DNA from: Lycium barbarum
Taxonomy: Eukaryota; Streptophyta; Magnoliopsida; Solanales; Solanaceae
NCBI RefSeq assembly: GCF_019175385.1
Contig: NC_083341.1
Coordinates: 93,460,321-93,524,320, forward strand
DNA: 64,000 bases
Direction: 5' to 3'
Positions 11,300 to 21,804 of this stretch are shown piece by piece. The position numbers and the translations under genes are program-made. Every line of letters begins with the position of its first letter. Position 1 is the stretch's first letter. The notes under the pieces are model-generated. The model was given only the letters and a program-made list of their open reading frames with translations. It was not told the origin of the DNA and ran no database searches.

Positions 11300-11460
11300 T
11301 GTCCCGCTTTGGTTTCACGGACAAACATACGGTCCGTATAATGTATGTGTGGTCGTATCTTTGGTCCAGTGAAGGCTCCAACTCTGGGCAGATTATACGG
11401 CCTAATATACGGCCAGTACATTTTATACGGTCCGTATGTTGGACCGTATAATGCTCAGCT
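11300..11460. repeat. ACGG/CCGT dyad cluster in family A LTR
   Basis: Dyads such as ATACGGTCCGTAT and ATACGGCC recur several times in 160 bp. They lie upstream of the TATA-like box in the minus orientation of the LTR. Confidence 0.6.
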
Positions 11461-11784
11461 TTCTGAAACTTGTTCTCGTCGACTCGTTTGATCTCCAATC
11501 CTTATAGAACCTTCTTAACACTTGTTTAACACCTCATCAGCAATCTAAGGGACATTATAACTCTTCTTCTAAGACATCATTAACTTGTTACTTTGTGAAT
11601 CCTTTCCGATACACAACGTATACCTCGCCTTTATTGACGAACTTTCTTCTCTTACCTCGAATGTCTTTGAAATCTCAATTAGAACCATTAAATACTATTT
11701 CTTACTTATTGAAACATCGTATACTTCGTGCCCTTCGTTATTCTATTCACTGTACATCAACGAAAATTTTTTTGAGGTGTAACA

Positions 11785-12727
11785 TTGCACCCTTATATAG
11801 GATTGCATACGTATCTTGCTGGAACAAGAATTATGTCTGACGTAGTTTGGAACATCGTATTTGACGTATTTTGGCTTGTCTATTTGAATGAGTAAAAGCT
11901 ATCATTTTCGGATGTCAAGTATTTTCGCGTAGCGCATGGGTGGCCTAAAAAAGGTTGTAACTTGAATTTTTTTTTGAGTTGTGATTTGGATTCTGAAAGG
12001 CGAAGTGCGACCCTAACGACCTTTTGGATTCGGTAAAAATGAATATTTAGGCAATTTGCTATGATTGGCTATTCATCCCAAGAATTTGGAGGTTGCTATG
12101 ACCGAGGGGTATGACTCAAAAGACGCTTTTGAAGTAACGTGGTCTATGTGGATTTACCTATTGCTTTTTTTTTAGAATGTTTTGGATTTTTTAACGCAAG
12201 GTTTGAGGATATTAGTCGTTCGACTCTAACAATAATTTGATGCGACACGGTCAGCGTGAATTGGACGCTAACTGGATGATGTTTCTAGAAGTTTTGGAAT
12301 TTTTGGCTTTGACATAGTGCTTCGAGACTTTTGACGTCATTCTAAGGTTTTGGAACCAAACTACATATATTTCATGTTCGAAGCAAAACAAATATCTTTT
12401 ATACGTGAAAATAAAAATAGTCATAGCAAAGCAGAGCAACACAGTTATAAATCAGAATTCCTACGAACACACGAGAGCACGTAAGCAGTTAATGTCACAT
12501 GAGCAGTTTATATCACATAAGTGGATCCTATACCTCGTTAATCCAAGGCTACTAATCATTTGAAGGATGTAGATGTCGTTAAGACTTTCCGTTCGACCCT
12601 TTATACACAACATTGATGAATATCGAATGGGGATACATCATAGGGGAGCAGGGTATACAGAATATCAGTCCTAGATTATAAAATGAAAAACCCAACCCCA
12701 AGGGCAAACGGTTCATATTACAACATG
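11785..12727. other. unassigned spacer, possibly Ogre-type leader
   Basis: No convincing reading frame. Positions 12502-12521 (minus strand CTTATGTGATATAAACTGC) resemble 18581-18600 in the leader of the Ogre-type element, with some similarity continuing on either side. This may be a diverged piece of the same leader, or of another Ogre copy. I cannot define its ends. Confidence 0.3.
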
Positions 12728-12991
12728 ACTTGCAATTATGACCTCCAATTGCCATTCTAACCTCATAACTTGCAAGTATGACCTCCAATTGCAATATTAG
12801 CCCCATAGTTGCACTTTTAGCCATTTTGCGCATCTAGCCACTTTGCAATGCATAGCCAATTTGTAACTCTTCCAATGCCAAGCTATCTTCCAAACATTAT
12901 TTGCTCTCTTACGTGGGTCCACAAGTGTCTCTAACTTCCTCTTCCATGCCCTTGAGCCATAGCATGAATCATGCCCTCTAGGATAATATCC
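12728..12991 (-). mobile_element. truncated 3' LTR of the non-autonomous element
   Basis: This matches 18121-18363 closely, including a 40-bp tandem duplication and the terminal segment CTAGGAT.ATATC. Homology ends abruptly at 12728, so about two thirds of the LTR is missing. A minus-strand polypurine tract, AAGAAGGGGAGAA, lies at 12992-13004. Confidence 0.7.
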
Positions 12992-13641
12992 TTCTCCCCT
13001 TCTTGAAAAGGATTCATCCACAAATCTGAATCTTGCAAAAACCAAGGGAAGATAGACGAAAACATAGTTCTCAAGGCATGAGGGTTAGCACACAAAGCAA
13101 TAATCATACTTTCATTCCAAGGATGGACAAACTTGTAGTACACCCACATATCAATAACCATCATAAGCAATGAGAAAACTAAGACGCCCATGGATCTAAC
13201 ATAAGAGACAAGGGGTCTAGTAGACATGAAGTAAGGGTGACCTCCCTTAGGACTAAGTGCAATATTTAGAGCAATAATATCTAAACCTAGAATTATATTC
13301 ATTGCACTAAGCCTATCCAAAAGTGTTCTCAATGTCAAAGCATGAAAATAGAATGAAACATCGGGGTCATAGATATAGACATGCCTCAAGTCACTTTGTA
13401 CAAATCCATTATGTAGATTATCCTTAAAGAGAGAATGTGGAACTAAAAGTTGGAAATGAAAGCAAACAAATCCACTCTCATAAGGAACAATAGAAGCACA
13501 AGTGCCAACACTAGGTGGACAGAAATTGGTCTTGCAAAAAGACTCAATTCGGTCATCATAAGGATCAACTAGTGTGAGGGCACTCTCAACAAGGCCATCA
13601 TCATTAATTATCAAAGCTTTAAGGTGCTTCAAACAATACAA
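12931..13641 (-). CDS. unrecognised 236-codon ORF replacing pol
   Basis: This is the longest open frame between the protease remnant and the 3' LTR on the minus strand, and it runs about 60 bases into the LTR. The protein has no Tyr/Phe-x-Asp-Asp motif, no integrase zinc motif and no DDE residues. A hydrophobic stretch near residues 140-165 (VLVFSLLMMVIDMWVYY) could be a membrane segment. Only the C-terminal NPFQEGE phrase looks like the end of a gypsy polyprotein. It could be captured host sequence, highly diverged element sequence or a chance open frame. A start codon is not certain, because the frame opens near another frame that stops at 13629. Confidence 0.4.
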   Translation of the reverse strand: MYCLKHLKALIINDDGLVESALTLVDPYDDRIESFCKTNFCPPSVGTCASIVPYESGFVCFHFQLLVPHSLFKDNLHNGFVQSDLRHVYIYDPDVSFYFHALTLRTLLDRLSAMNIILGLDIIALNIALSPKGGHPYFMSTRPLVSYVRSMGVLVFSLLMMVIDMWVYYKFVHPWNESMIIALCANPHALRTMFSSIFPWFLQDSDLWMNPFQEGEKDIILEGMIHAMAQGHGRGS

Positions 13642-14519
13642 ACTTTATCCTCACTCAATTTTCTAATAAGCACAAAATGTTCCTCCATGTTCGCTAGAGT
13701 ATAAGGAATATCTTTGTTACCTTGGAGTTCAAGCACATGTCTTTTGTTACCTTGGTCAAGTCCCTTGCATTGACTTTCCTCTTCGGAGGAGGTTTGAAGT
13801 ACTTCTCTTTCCAAAGGGACTTAGTGATCTTCGGGTATTGTCTCCTTGGGATGATCATCTTCATGAGTACCTACAAAGGAAACAAGACAACTAGAAGAAG
13901 TAGAAGGGTTAGAAGGGTTAGTAGGAGTTAGTGACAACTCCCTCACACCATTACATATAACCTCTCCACCCATCATGCCCTTCGAACAAAAGGTTGGTTT
14001 GGCAACCATACACATTTTCCCTTTCTCTTGCATTGAACCTTGTTCTCCTTGAGCAAGCAAAGTCTCCTTTTCACTAACCTCTGTGTCCCTCTTTTGAACC
14101 CTCTCATGGAGTTCCTTCATGATTCTATAGTCTTCACTAACCTCGTAGGGAGTCAATGGAGAAAGGGTGAATTTCTTGCCATCCAACACAAATGAGTACT
14201 TGTTGGATATTCCGCTATGTTGAGCATCTCTTTCAAATTTCCAAGGTCTCCCAAGCAACAAATGACATGCTTGCATTGGTACCACATCACATAATATTTC
14301 ATCTTGGTACCTACCAATGCTAAACTTGACAACGGTTTGCTTGGTTACCTTCATTTCACCACACTGATTGAACCATTGCAGCTTGTAGGGGCTAAGGTGG
14401 TTTCTTATAGGGAATTTCATGGTCTCAACCAAAAATTGTCTTACGGCATTGGTAAAACTCCCACCATCAATGATCAATGAACACACCTTGTCCACTATCT
14501 TGCACCTAGCATGAAACAA
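13629..14519 (-). pseudogene. retroviral-type protease remnant
   Basis: From 14519 the frame shows an aspartic protease-like domain of a gypsy element: a SLIIDGGSFTNAV active-site region, then a PYKLQWFNQCGEMKVTKQ segment, VKFSIG, CDVVPMQACHLLLGRPW and KYSFVLDGKKF. This protease would cut the Gag-Pol polyprotein. The active-site triad reads DGG rather than DSG or DTG, which I believe is usual in this chromovirus branch. A stop near 13821 separates a further 60-codon piece in the same frame (13629-13814) of unclear meaning. The catalytic polymerase that should follow is missing. Confidence 0.6.
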
Positions 14520-14548
14520 ATTATCCCTTTGGGTAACCTCTTCTCTAG

Positions 14549-16175
14549 CTAGTGCCCCCCCATGGCTCTTCTAACTACAATAGCAAAATTCAATCTTTCC
14601 TCCATACTTTCCCCTTCATCACTTTCGGTGCCTCCCTCATTCTCACTTTTTTCTCCCTCATTATCAACACCAACCCCGCCCTCATCTTCCTTATCGGTTT
14701 GGTACCTATCCCGTAAGACCATAATTTCTCTCCTATTGGGACATTCACTTGCAATATGTCCTCTACCTTGGCATTTGAAACATTGAATGGTAGATGGACG
14801 AGGAAAGTTGGGTTTAGCATTGTTACCTCTTTTGGCTTGGTCGTCTCCTTTAGCTTTATAGTCAAACTTAGCTTGAGGAGTGGGAGTAGTGGTCTTAGGC
14901 TTCTCCCAAGTGGACGTCTTCCACTTCTCTTTCCCTTGGTTCCAAGTTGAAGATGGAGTACTCTTGGCCTTGTAAGCCTTTTCATCTTTCAAATCCGCTT
15001 CAACCTTAGAAGCATCATGAAAAGCTTCCTCTAAGCTATTATAAGTTTATAGCCTCATGGGTTTGGAAATCTCCCAATTTAAGTTGGCTACAAATCTTAT
15101 GAGAGTGTAATTCAAGTGCTTCTCAATCTTGGACTTCATTCTCAAGTTTTCAAACTCATCAAAGTACTCCTCAATGCACTTGGAGCCTTGCTTCAACATG
15201 TATGCCTTCTTGAGCACTTCTTGATAGTAAGTAGGAGGTAGATACCTCACTTCCATAAGTTCAATCAATTCATCCCAAGTATGAATGTCAAAAATTTGAC
15301 GTTGAGCTCTATCCCGCTTCTTGCATTCCCACCAAGTTGATGCATATCCCTCAAATTGGGTGAGGGCATACCTTTCCTTCAAAGCTTCTGACACATTGTT
15401 GGTGAGGAATATCCTCTCACTTTGCAACTTCCATTCAAGGAACTCTTTGGGATAACTACTTCCTTTGAACTTGGGAAGGGTCACCTTGATGGTATTCAAG
15501 TTTCGATCATTATCTCCACGCTCCTCATGTCCGTTCCATCTTCCTCGGTCTGCATGACCTTGGAATCTTGCATCATGGCCTTGAAATTCTCCCAAAACCA
15601 CCATATCTCCCTCTACCCCGGTTAGCCATTGGACCTCGCCTCCCTCCATTACGGGGTCCATCCCACCACCTTTCTTGTTGAATCTCCTCAACCTCCTCAT
15701 CAAACAACAGGTTTTGGAATTGGTTTTGGATGGGATCTTGTTGTTGGTTTTGTTGAGGCACTTGGGGAATGTTTTGTGTGGTTCTTTGTGGTATTGGCTC
15801 CTTTTGGGTTGTTTGGTACATTTGGGAATAGGTTTGTTGGTTGGTGTTTTTGAAGGTAGATAGTTGGTTTTGTGGAGCTCTTTGGGTAGGCGAAGAAGTA
15901 GTAGGGGGATGGCACAAGGCGTGTGCTTGTCCTGGTGTAAGATTTGGAGTAGTTTCCGTGTTCTTTCCCAAATCCCCTTCAACTTGAGAATGGGGAGTGC
16001 CCACTCTACTTGAGGTCTCAACTTGCACCACCTTCGCCTCCAAACTATCCATCCGCCCCGTCAAACCTCCCACATTCGAAGTCAATGTTGTCAATTGACT
16101 AATGATCATGTTCAAAGAATTCACCATGAATGATGGTTCCTCCACTTCTTGAGTACGATCTCCTTGATAAGACAT
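14549..16175 (-). pseudogene. gag pseudogene with CCHC zinc knuckle
   Basis: Translation likely began at ATG 16175 (MSYQGDRTQ). The N-terminal part has a coiled-coil-like helix and a Gln/Pro-rich stretch. A frameshift near 15600-15660 moves the frame into the retrotransposon gag domain: LPKFKGSSYPKEFLEWK, then YASTWWE, then a W-DEL-IELMEVRYLP segment. A stop at about 15044 precedes the nucleic-acid-binding part, where Cys-X2-Cys-X4-His-X4-Cys lies at 14741-14782 (CFKCQGRGHIASEC). The product would form virus-like particles. With a frameshift and a stop, no intact Gag can be made from this copy. Confidence 0.75.
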
Positions 16176-17626
16176 TATAACCTTCAAAACTAGCAAACGA
16201 CGTTAGTAGTAAAAGCCTCACGTCACTCGTATTGAACCCTCAACCTTACCACACTCCGTGCTCTTTCGAAGTTGTTGATGAATCGCTCGTCCAATCAAAT
16301 TCACACATTGCTTATCCTTTGTGGTAGAATGGATTCTTGTTTAGATGAATGACGGACGACTCGAAGCAAAAGGGACGAGAGCCAATAAAGTTTCAACGAA
16401 ATAAAACGAAGAAAATCTTGAAAAAAATTAGCACCAAAGAAATGCGGACACAAGAACTAGTAAACATAAGTAAGAACAACTACTAAATGGCTACTAGTTG
16501 AGAGACATAAGAAATTGGAATGCTAAAATTGGAAAATAATTAAATTTCGGGCCCGGGTAGGTGATAACTTGAAAAAGCCGCCGTGAAGCCCCAATTTTTA
16601 TTTTTATTTTGCTCCCTACCAAAGGATCAGAGACGCAATCCAACAAGCACTCCCAAGAAAATTTTGAAATTGAAATGAATTAGAAGTGAAAGAAATCGAA
16701 GTTGAATCAACAAACGATCACCTTAGAATTGTCGTGGAAGATGGTGTTATACAATCACTTTCACGACCAATATCACCTTTCACGAAAAACTAACACAGGC
16801 CGTATAATATTATATGGTCCGTATAACAAGTACGTATTCGAAGGGCCAAATTGAACAAAAACTCTCCAAAGCAACTCTTATTTCACGACCAAGTTTTACC
16901 GGCCGTATAAAATTATATGGTTCATATAATACGTATGTATTCAAAGGACCCAATTGTAACAGAAACTCACCAAGTCAGCTCCTATTTCACGACAAAGTTT
17001 CACTGGTCGTATAAAATTATACGGTTCATATAACTTGATGACAGCAGCTTCGGTGAAATTCGGCTGTACCTTGTTTAGCTCTGGAATTGTGCTAAATTTT
17101 CTAAATTTGTTGACTTCTTGGGACACACTCAACCTTGTATTTACCCTTTTTGGCTGGAAAAACAACTTTTCAACTTTTGACATGAATTCCCTGGATCTAA
17201 CTTTCCTTTTTATCTTTCTCTTCACCAAGAACAAGAATGAACAATGAAGAACACCCAAAAACCCAATGTAGTCCAAATCAACTCATTTTGTCCCAATTTT
17301 CACATCTAAGCTCCTTTCCACCTAGAGAACAAAGTCCAATATCAATCAAAGCTCAATTTCACCAAAATCAACAAACTCACTTTGAGTTCCTCAAGCTTTG
17401 ATGAACCTCTAATGGTGGAAACTTCAATTCTTACCCAAATGACATCAAATTTCATTTCTAGATGTTTTCCACCACAACAAACTCAAATCTATCTTCAAAA
17501 ACACTCAAATCAAACAACAAAGACAATTTTCAATTTTTTTTTGGAATTTTCAATTTTTGAATTTTTTTGGGGATTTTCAAATTTGAGCCTAGGATTAGAA
17601 ATTGTAGGAACAATCTCTTAACCTAT
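16176..17626 (-). other. long untranslated leader of the non-autonomous element
   Basis: Between the PBS and the gag start there are about 1.45 kb with no believable ORF. The region contains three near-identical units of an ACGG/CCGT-type dyad at 16795-17040. Plus-strand frames here are short and lack family features. Confidence 0.5.
16795..17040. repeat. three-unit dyad repeat, GGCCGTATAA class
   Basis: Three tandem units of about 90 bp each contain GGCCGTATAA or TGGTCGTATAA, then AATTATA, then GGTCCGTATAA or GGTTCATATAA, separated by TCACGAC. The dyad resembles the clusters in family A LTRs, although this element belongs to a different lineage. Confidence 0.6.
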
Positions 17627-17638
17627 GCTCTGATACCA
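17627..17638 (-). promoter_or_regulatory. primer binding site, initiator tRNA-Met type
   Basis: The minus strand reads TGGTATCAGAGC, two bases after the LTR end. This is the usual initiator methionine tRNA primer site of plant LTR retrotransposons and fixes the orientation. Confidence 0.85.
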
Positions 17639-17640
17639 AA

Positions 17641-18363
17641 TGATAATAACCAACCTAGGGAAACTCTAAGAATTAAACAATAACAAAAGGAAATAAAAGG
17701 GATATGGGAAATTGGGGGTGAGAAGATAGAAGGATAGATACTAGACCCAATTAGTAATGAATTCTATAGGCAAACTTAGGTATATGAAACCTAAATCCTC
17801 CTAATTGAATTTCAACCAAAGAACCTAAGTAATTTGAATTCAAGGAAGAAGACTCAATTTGAATCCACAAATGAGCAATCTAGATGAATTCAATGGATAA
17901 GCAATTCACTTCACAACTTGGAAATCACACTTAAACAATAACCAAACAAAATATATTAAATTCTCTCAATTTGAGTTTATCATCAATATGCAATCTAAGT
18001 CTTCCAAATGGATGAAAACAACTATTTATACTAATGCCTATTACATCAAAAGGCCCTAAAGTGGCTCTTTTGCAAAAATACCCACATTGGTCTTCAATTG
18101 CATCCAAAGTCTCATAACTTGCAATTATGACCTCCAATTGCCATTCTAACCTCATAACTTGCAAGTATGACCTCCAATTGCAATCTTAGCCACATAGTTT
18201 CACTTTTAGCCATTTTGCGCATCTAGCCACTTTGCAACTCTTCCAATGCCAAGCTATCTTCCAAACATCATTTGCTCTCTTACATGGGTCCATAAGTGTC
18301 TCCAATGTCCTCTTCCATACCCTTGAGCCATTAGCATCAATCATGCCCTCTAGGATCATATCA
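17641..18363 (-). mobile_element. 5' LTR of the non-autonomous element
   Basis: The 723-bp LTR has TG/CA ends (plus strand TGATAATAACC to GATCATATCA). A 40-bp direct duplication occupies 18114-18193. It abuts the PBS at 17638. Its U3 end pairs with the truncated copy at 12728-12991. Confidence 0.75.
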
Positions 18364-18660
18364 AAGGTTGTGGGATGACCGCATACCCACTCGACCTTAG
18401 AGACCTCCAGAGAAATATCATAAGGGTTTTTTTAGTAAGGCGTGACCGTAAATCATCCTGCGTCGTCACCCTTTGAAACAAAGTGTAAAATCAAATGCCA
18501 GGAGTGGCGGAGTTTATGCATGCATGAATGACAGTTATATTTGCGGAAATTTAAAAACATAAGCAATTTTTATCAAATAAACAATTTATATCACATAAGG
18601 CAAACAATATTGGAACCCTTATGATTAGAACCTTAGATTATCCCCAGCGGAGTCACCATC
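18364..18660 (-). other. 5' leader fragment of an Ogre-type element
   Basis: This short segment lies between the non-autonomous element and the Ogre-type LTR. It contains the PBS at 18641-18658 and otherwise AT-rich non-coding sequence. The rest of the Ogre internal region is missing or hidden to the left. Confidence 0.5.
18641..18658 (-). promoter_or_regulatory. primer binding site, Ogre type
   Basis: The minus strand reads TGGTGACTCCGCTGGGGA, two bases from the LTR end. Ogre elements use a very similar site. It identifies 18661-26425 as a 5' LTR in minus orientation. Confidence 0.75.
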
Positions 18661-19827
18661 TGTAGCGGGCGTTGGGAATTCTAAAGTTTAACCGGCTCGC
18701 ACATACCACATAAAAGGAGGGAGGTGTCCCGGGGAAGTACAGTTGTGAATCGTGCCGGGAAAGTTGAAAAAACCTGCCAACCACTCAATGGTGATCTAAA
18801 GGATACATTTTAGAGTCGCCACCTAATTTTTAGGAAATTAGGAAAACCGGTTCGAAAATGATTCATTTAAAATAGTTATTTTACGACTATCCTAAAAGAA
18901 ACCTAATCTACCAAAGTCTGGGAAAGGGTACTGGTGATCCCCCGGGGAAGGTGTTAGGCACCCCGGTATTAAGGATCGGTAAAATTGCGGTTTACCTACG
19001 GGTTCTAGTAGTTTACCTTATGATTATAAATTTTTAGATAAAAAATTGCTTAAGTCTAGATTTCTGCAATAAGGTTAGTCATCATTCATGCAAAAGTATC
19101 ACATGTCGGGTTTCGGACTTGGACACCTAGATTAAGACCCGAAGTCTCTTAACTTAAGTAGAACACCACATAAGCCCACCCTTTTAAAAGTATTTTAGAC
19201 AATCTCTTATTTTTTTTAAGTAAAGGTCTCCTTTTATTAAGGCATATTGCTATAAATCCCGTTAATTTACCTTATTCTATTTTAATCCCTTATTCTTCCT
19301 TAAATTCAATTTAAATCTTAAATATAAGTCATTTATGTTCAAACTCCTAATGTTAATGCATCAACCTTATTTTAGAGTTAAATTATGAATAAACAACCTT
19401 TCATTAAGAATAATTCGTATTTCATATCTGTTTTATACAAGGCTTTAAAAAAAATATGTTTTGGCAACTCTAAATTTAGAATTAATCTTAAGTTCTAATC
19501 TATAAGGGTTCCAACAATAATTAAACACAACAAGTAACAGAATATGTTTCAAAAATAAGTAAAGAGAGGGAGAAAAAAGGAAGGTGGAGAAGGGTCATCT
19601 GACTAAGCCTATCTCCTCGCCTTCTGGGACCTTTAGTTGTAATTCTGTTCTGCTTTTATTCTTTGTCTGAAGCTCCTACGAGGGTGGCGTATCATTTTTA
19701 CAAATCATTCTCAGTTTCAATTTTGCGAGGCACAAAATAAACAAAGTACGGGGAGTATCACAAGGACAAATATGACATGTGGAGCATAAGCATGGAATCT
19801 GGACCAAGGGAATGACAAGAAGAAAAA

Positions 19828-19829
<2 letters not shown>

Positions 19830-19859
<30 letters not shown>
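19830..19859 (+). repeat. (TA)n microsatellite
   Basis: About 14 TA units inside the Ogre-type LTR. Confidence 0.9.
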
Positions 19860-19864
<5 letters not shown>

Positions 19865-21804
19865 CCCTCGTTTCGCATTAAACTGTGGGAGCTTTGATTA
19901 CGAAGTGCTCAGACTCACGATTCCAAATATGGCAAAAGAGCTCGAAGCATGTGTGGCTGCGAACTAGTGGTCATTCCAGTCGCCTCGCCGGGCGCATGTC
20001 GGTTCCTATCTCGCGACACGAATGAGCAATCATCCTGGCCCTCGAAGGATAATTACATTTCCCGACTATTTATCATCAAGTTAAGTATCTATTCAAATCA
20101 GTAGAATATCTAATTGCAGTATCTATTCTTTTCAATGAAATATCCGAATTGTAGTATTTGTTCTTTTTAGTAAAATATTTATTCCTTTCAAAAAAATAAA
20201 CTATAGAAATCTGTTCTTTTAAAAGCGAGGCCTCAAGTTAATAACTCTTCATCGGCCCCTTTAAGATTTAGCAGTTCTAATCTCAAAATGCAGCAAGAAT
20301 TTGATCAAGAATAAAGTAGTGGCAGATCAAACATAACAACTGTTTTGAAGTCCCAGATGCAGCCAAGATGGCATCTCAATGTTCACAGCAGTTTACTCAA
20401 AAAAAAAAAAAAGATTCAGCAGTCCCTAGCAACAGTTTCAGATACAGATGCAGCAAACTTATCAAGTTCAGCATCTATCTTTTATAATTCAGCAACACTC
20501 CAAGAAAAAGCACAAATGTGACAACCATTTACTTTAATGGGCCACAACACTTCCACTCAAATGTGGGCAGCCATGGGCTTAGAATGCAGTGATTATATTA
20601 GCAAAAGTGAGGAGCTTGCAAGTAATATAACAACTCACCACAAGTTGCAACAGAGAAGTGCCACAAAGTGAGTTTCAATAGCCATAAGAGTAACTGAGCT
20701 GCAGCCCATAACAATTGAGCAACAACCAATAATAGTCAAACGATGCTTAGCCAAAGTAATGACCCCAAATGCAGGTTTGGTTTCAAACAATAAGTCCTTT
20801 TTGCCTTCAAAGTGATATATGGCAGTAGTAATTCAGCCAAATAAACAGCAAACCATCAGTGGTATGTTGCAGTAAACAACAATAGTAATAGGCAGCCACA
20901 TATAGGAACAGCCATATTCCTTTATCAAGTGTGAGATATGTTCATTTTTTCAGCAAGTTGAGCCACAAACATGGCTGAGCTCAATCACATAATGTGAGAG
21001 TCAGCTCAAGGTGACAATCTGTTTGTTCTTTTTAAGGGTAAAGCAATGATGACTAAAGATCAAACACAACAAACAATTCTAATAACAGCCATAGGGGGCA
21101 GTAGACAATACACAGCAGCCACTAGTATAACTCCAAGTACAGCCAAATGAACCATCCAAGCATTTTGGTACAGATCACAAATTGTGAGTTTTTGAACTAG
21201 CAACAGTTTCAAAGATGAAACAGCAGCAGGGTACAAAAATAACATCCTCAGATGAGGTATCATTTTCTATTTCCAAGGGTAGTGACTACTCTCCAAACAC
21301 ACCAGCCAAAGGTTCAAGAGACAATAATAACCAGAAATGAAAGCATTAAATCATACCAGTCAACTTCAAAGTAAGGGCAGCAACATGGTAAACAAGGATT
21401 TCAGCATGGACAAAAGTATTAAAAAGTAGCTAGCATTCAGTTCAAGTGCAAGGAAATTTGTTGGCTATGATACGGCACCACCTTGATCCCAATGTCACAG
21501 CAAATGAGTCTCAAAAGGTGGTACCTTTCTGCCAATTCTCATAGCAGCAAGCAGCATACACCTATGGTTTTATACATATAACATCTCATGAGGATACAAC
21601 AAACATAGTAGGATGTGGCAGTGGAAATATAACACAAAATGGCAATGACATTTTTTCAGAATGCAACACTCATCAAGAAGGACATAGCAACAACCATTTA
21701 CCCCAAAAATGTATCAAGGGTTACACCCATTCACCCTTTTAAAGGTATAATAATTACTTACCTTAAAGTAAGGCCACAAATTCCCTTTCAGCTAAGAAAG
21801 AAAC

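Larger units (their letters stand above)
9902..11784 (-). mobile_element. truncated Tekay-like LTR, family A, minus strand
   Basis: Read on the minus strand it begins TGTTACACCTC at 11784. It then matches, in order, the features of the solo LTR at 49551-52121: a shared start region, an ACGG/CCGT dyad cluster at 11300-11460, a TATA-like box and a leader. It stops at 9902 in the segment that corresponds to about 29080 in the Tekay element, where the Athila-like LTR abuts it. The end that should read TGTCACGACC on the plus strand is therefore missing. No target duplication can be checked. Confidence 0.7.
12728..18363 (-). mobile_element. non-autonomous gypsy element with gag but no RT
   Basis: On the minus strand the order is 5' LTR (17641-18363), PBS (17627-17638), long leader, gag, partial protease, an unrecognised ORF, a polypurine tract (12992-13004) and a truncated 3' LTR (12728-12991). 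No reverse transcriptase, RNase H or integrase motif appears in the 13.0-13.8 kb segment where pol should be. The gag and protease resemble the chromovirus type. The last codons before the 3' LTR keep a NPFQEGE-like phrase that I recall from ends of related polyproteins, suggesting internal replacement of pol. Five bases after the 5' LTR, AAGGT, would be the target duplication, but the opposite end is deleted. Confidence 0.65.

Noticed and set aside
12931..13641. Reverse transcriptase or integrase in the non-autonomous element
   Set aside because: No catalytic Asp pair, zinc motif or DDE residues could be found in any frame between 12990 and 13820.
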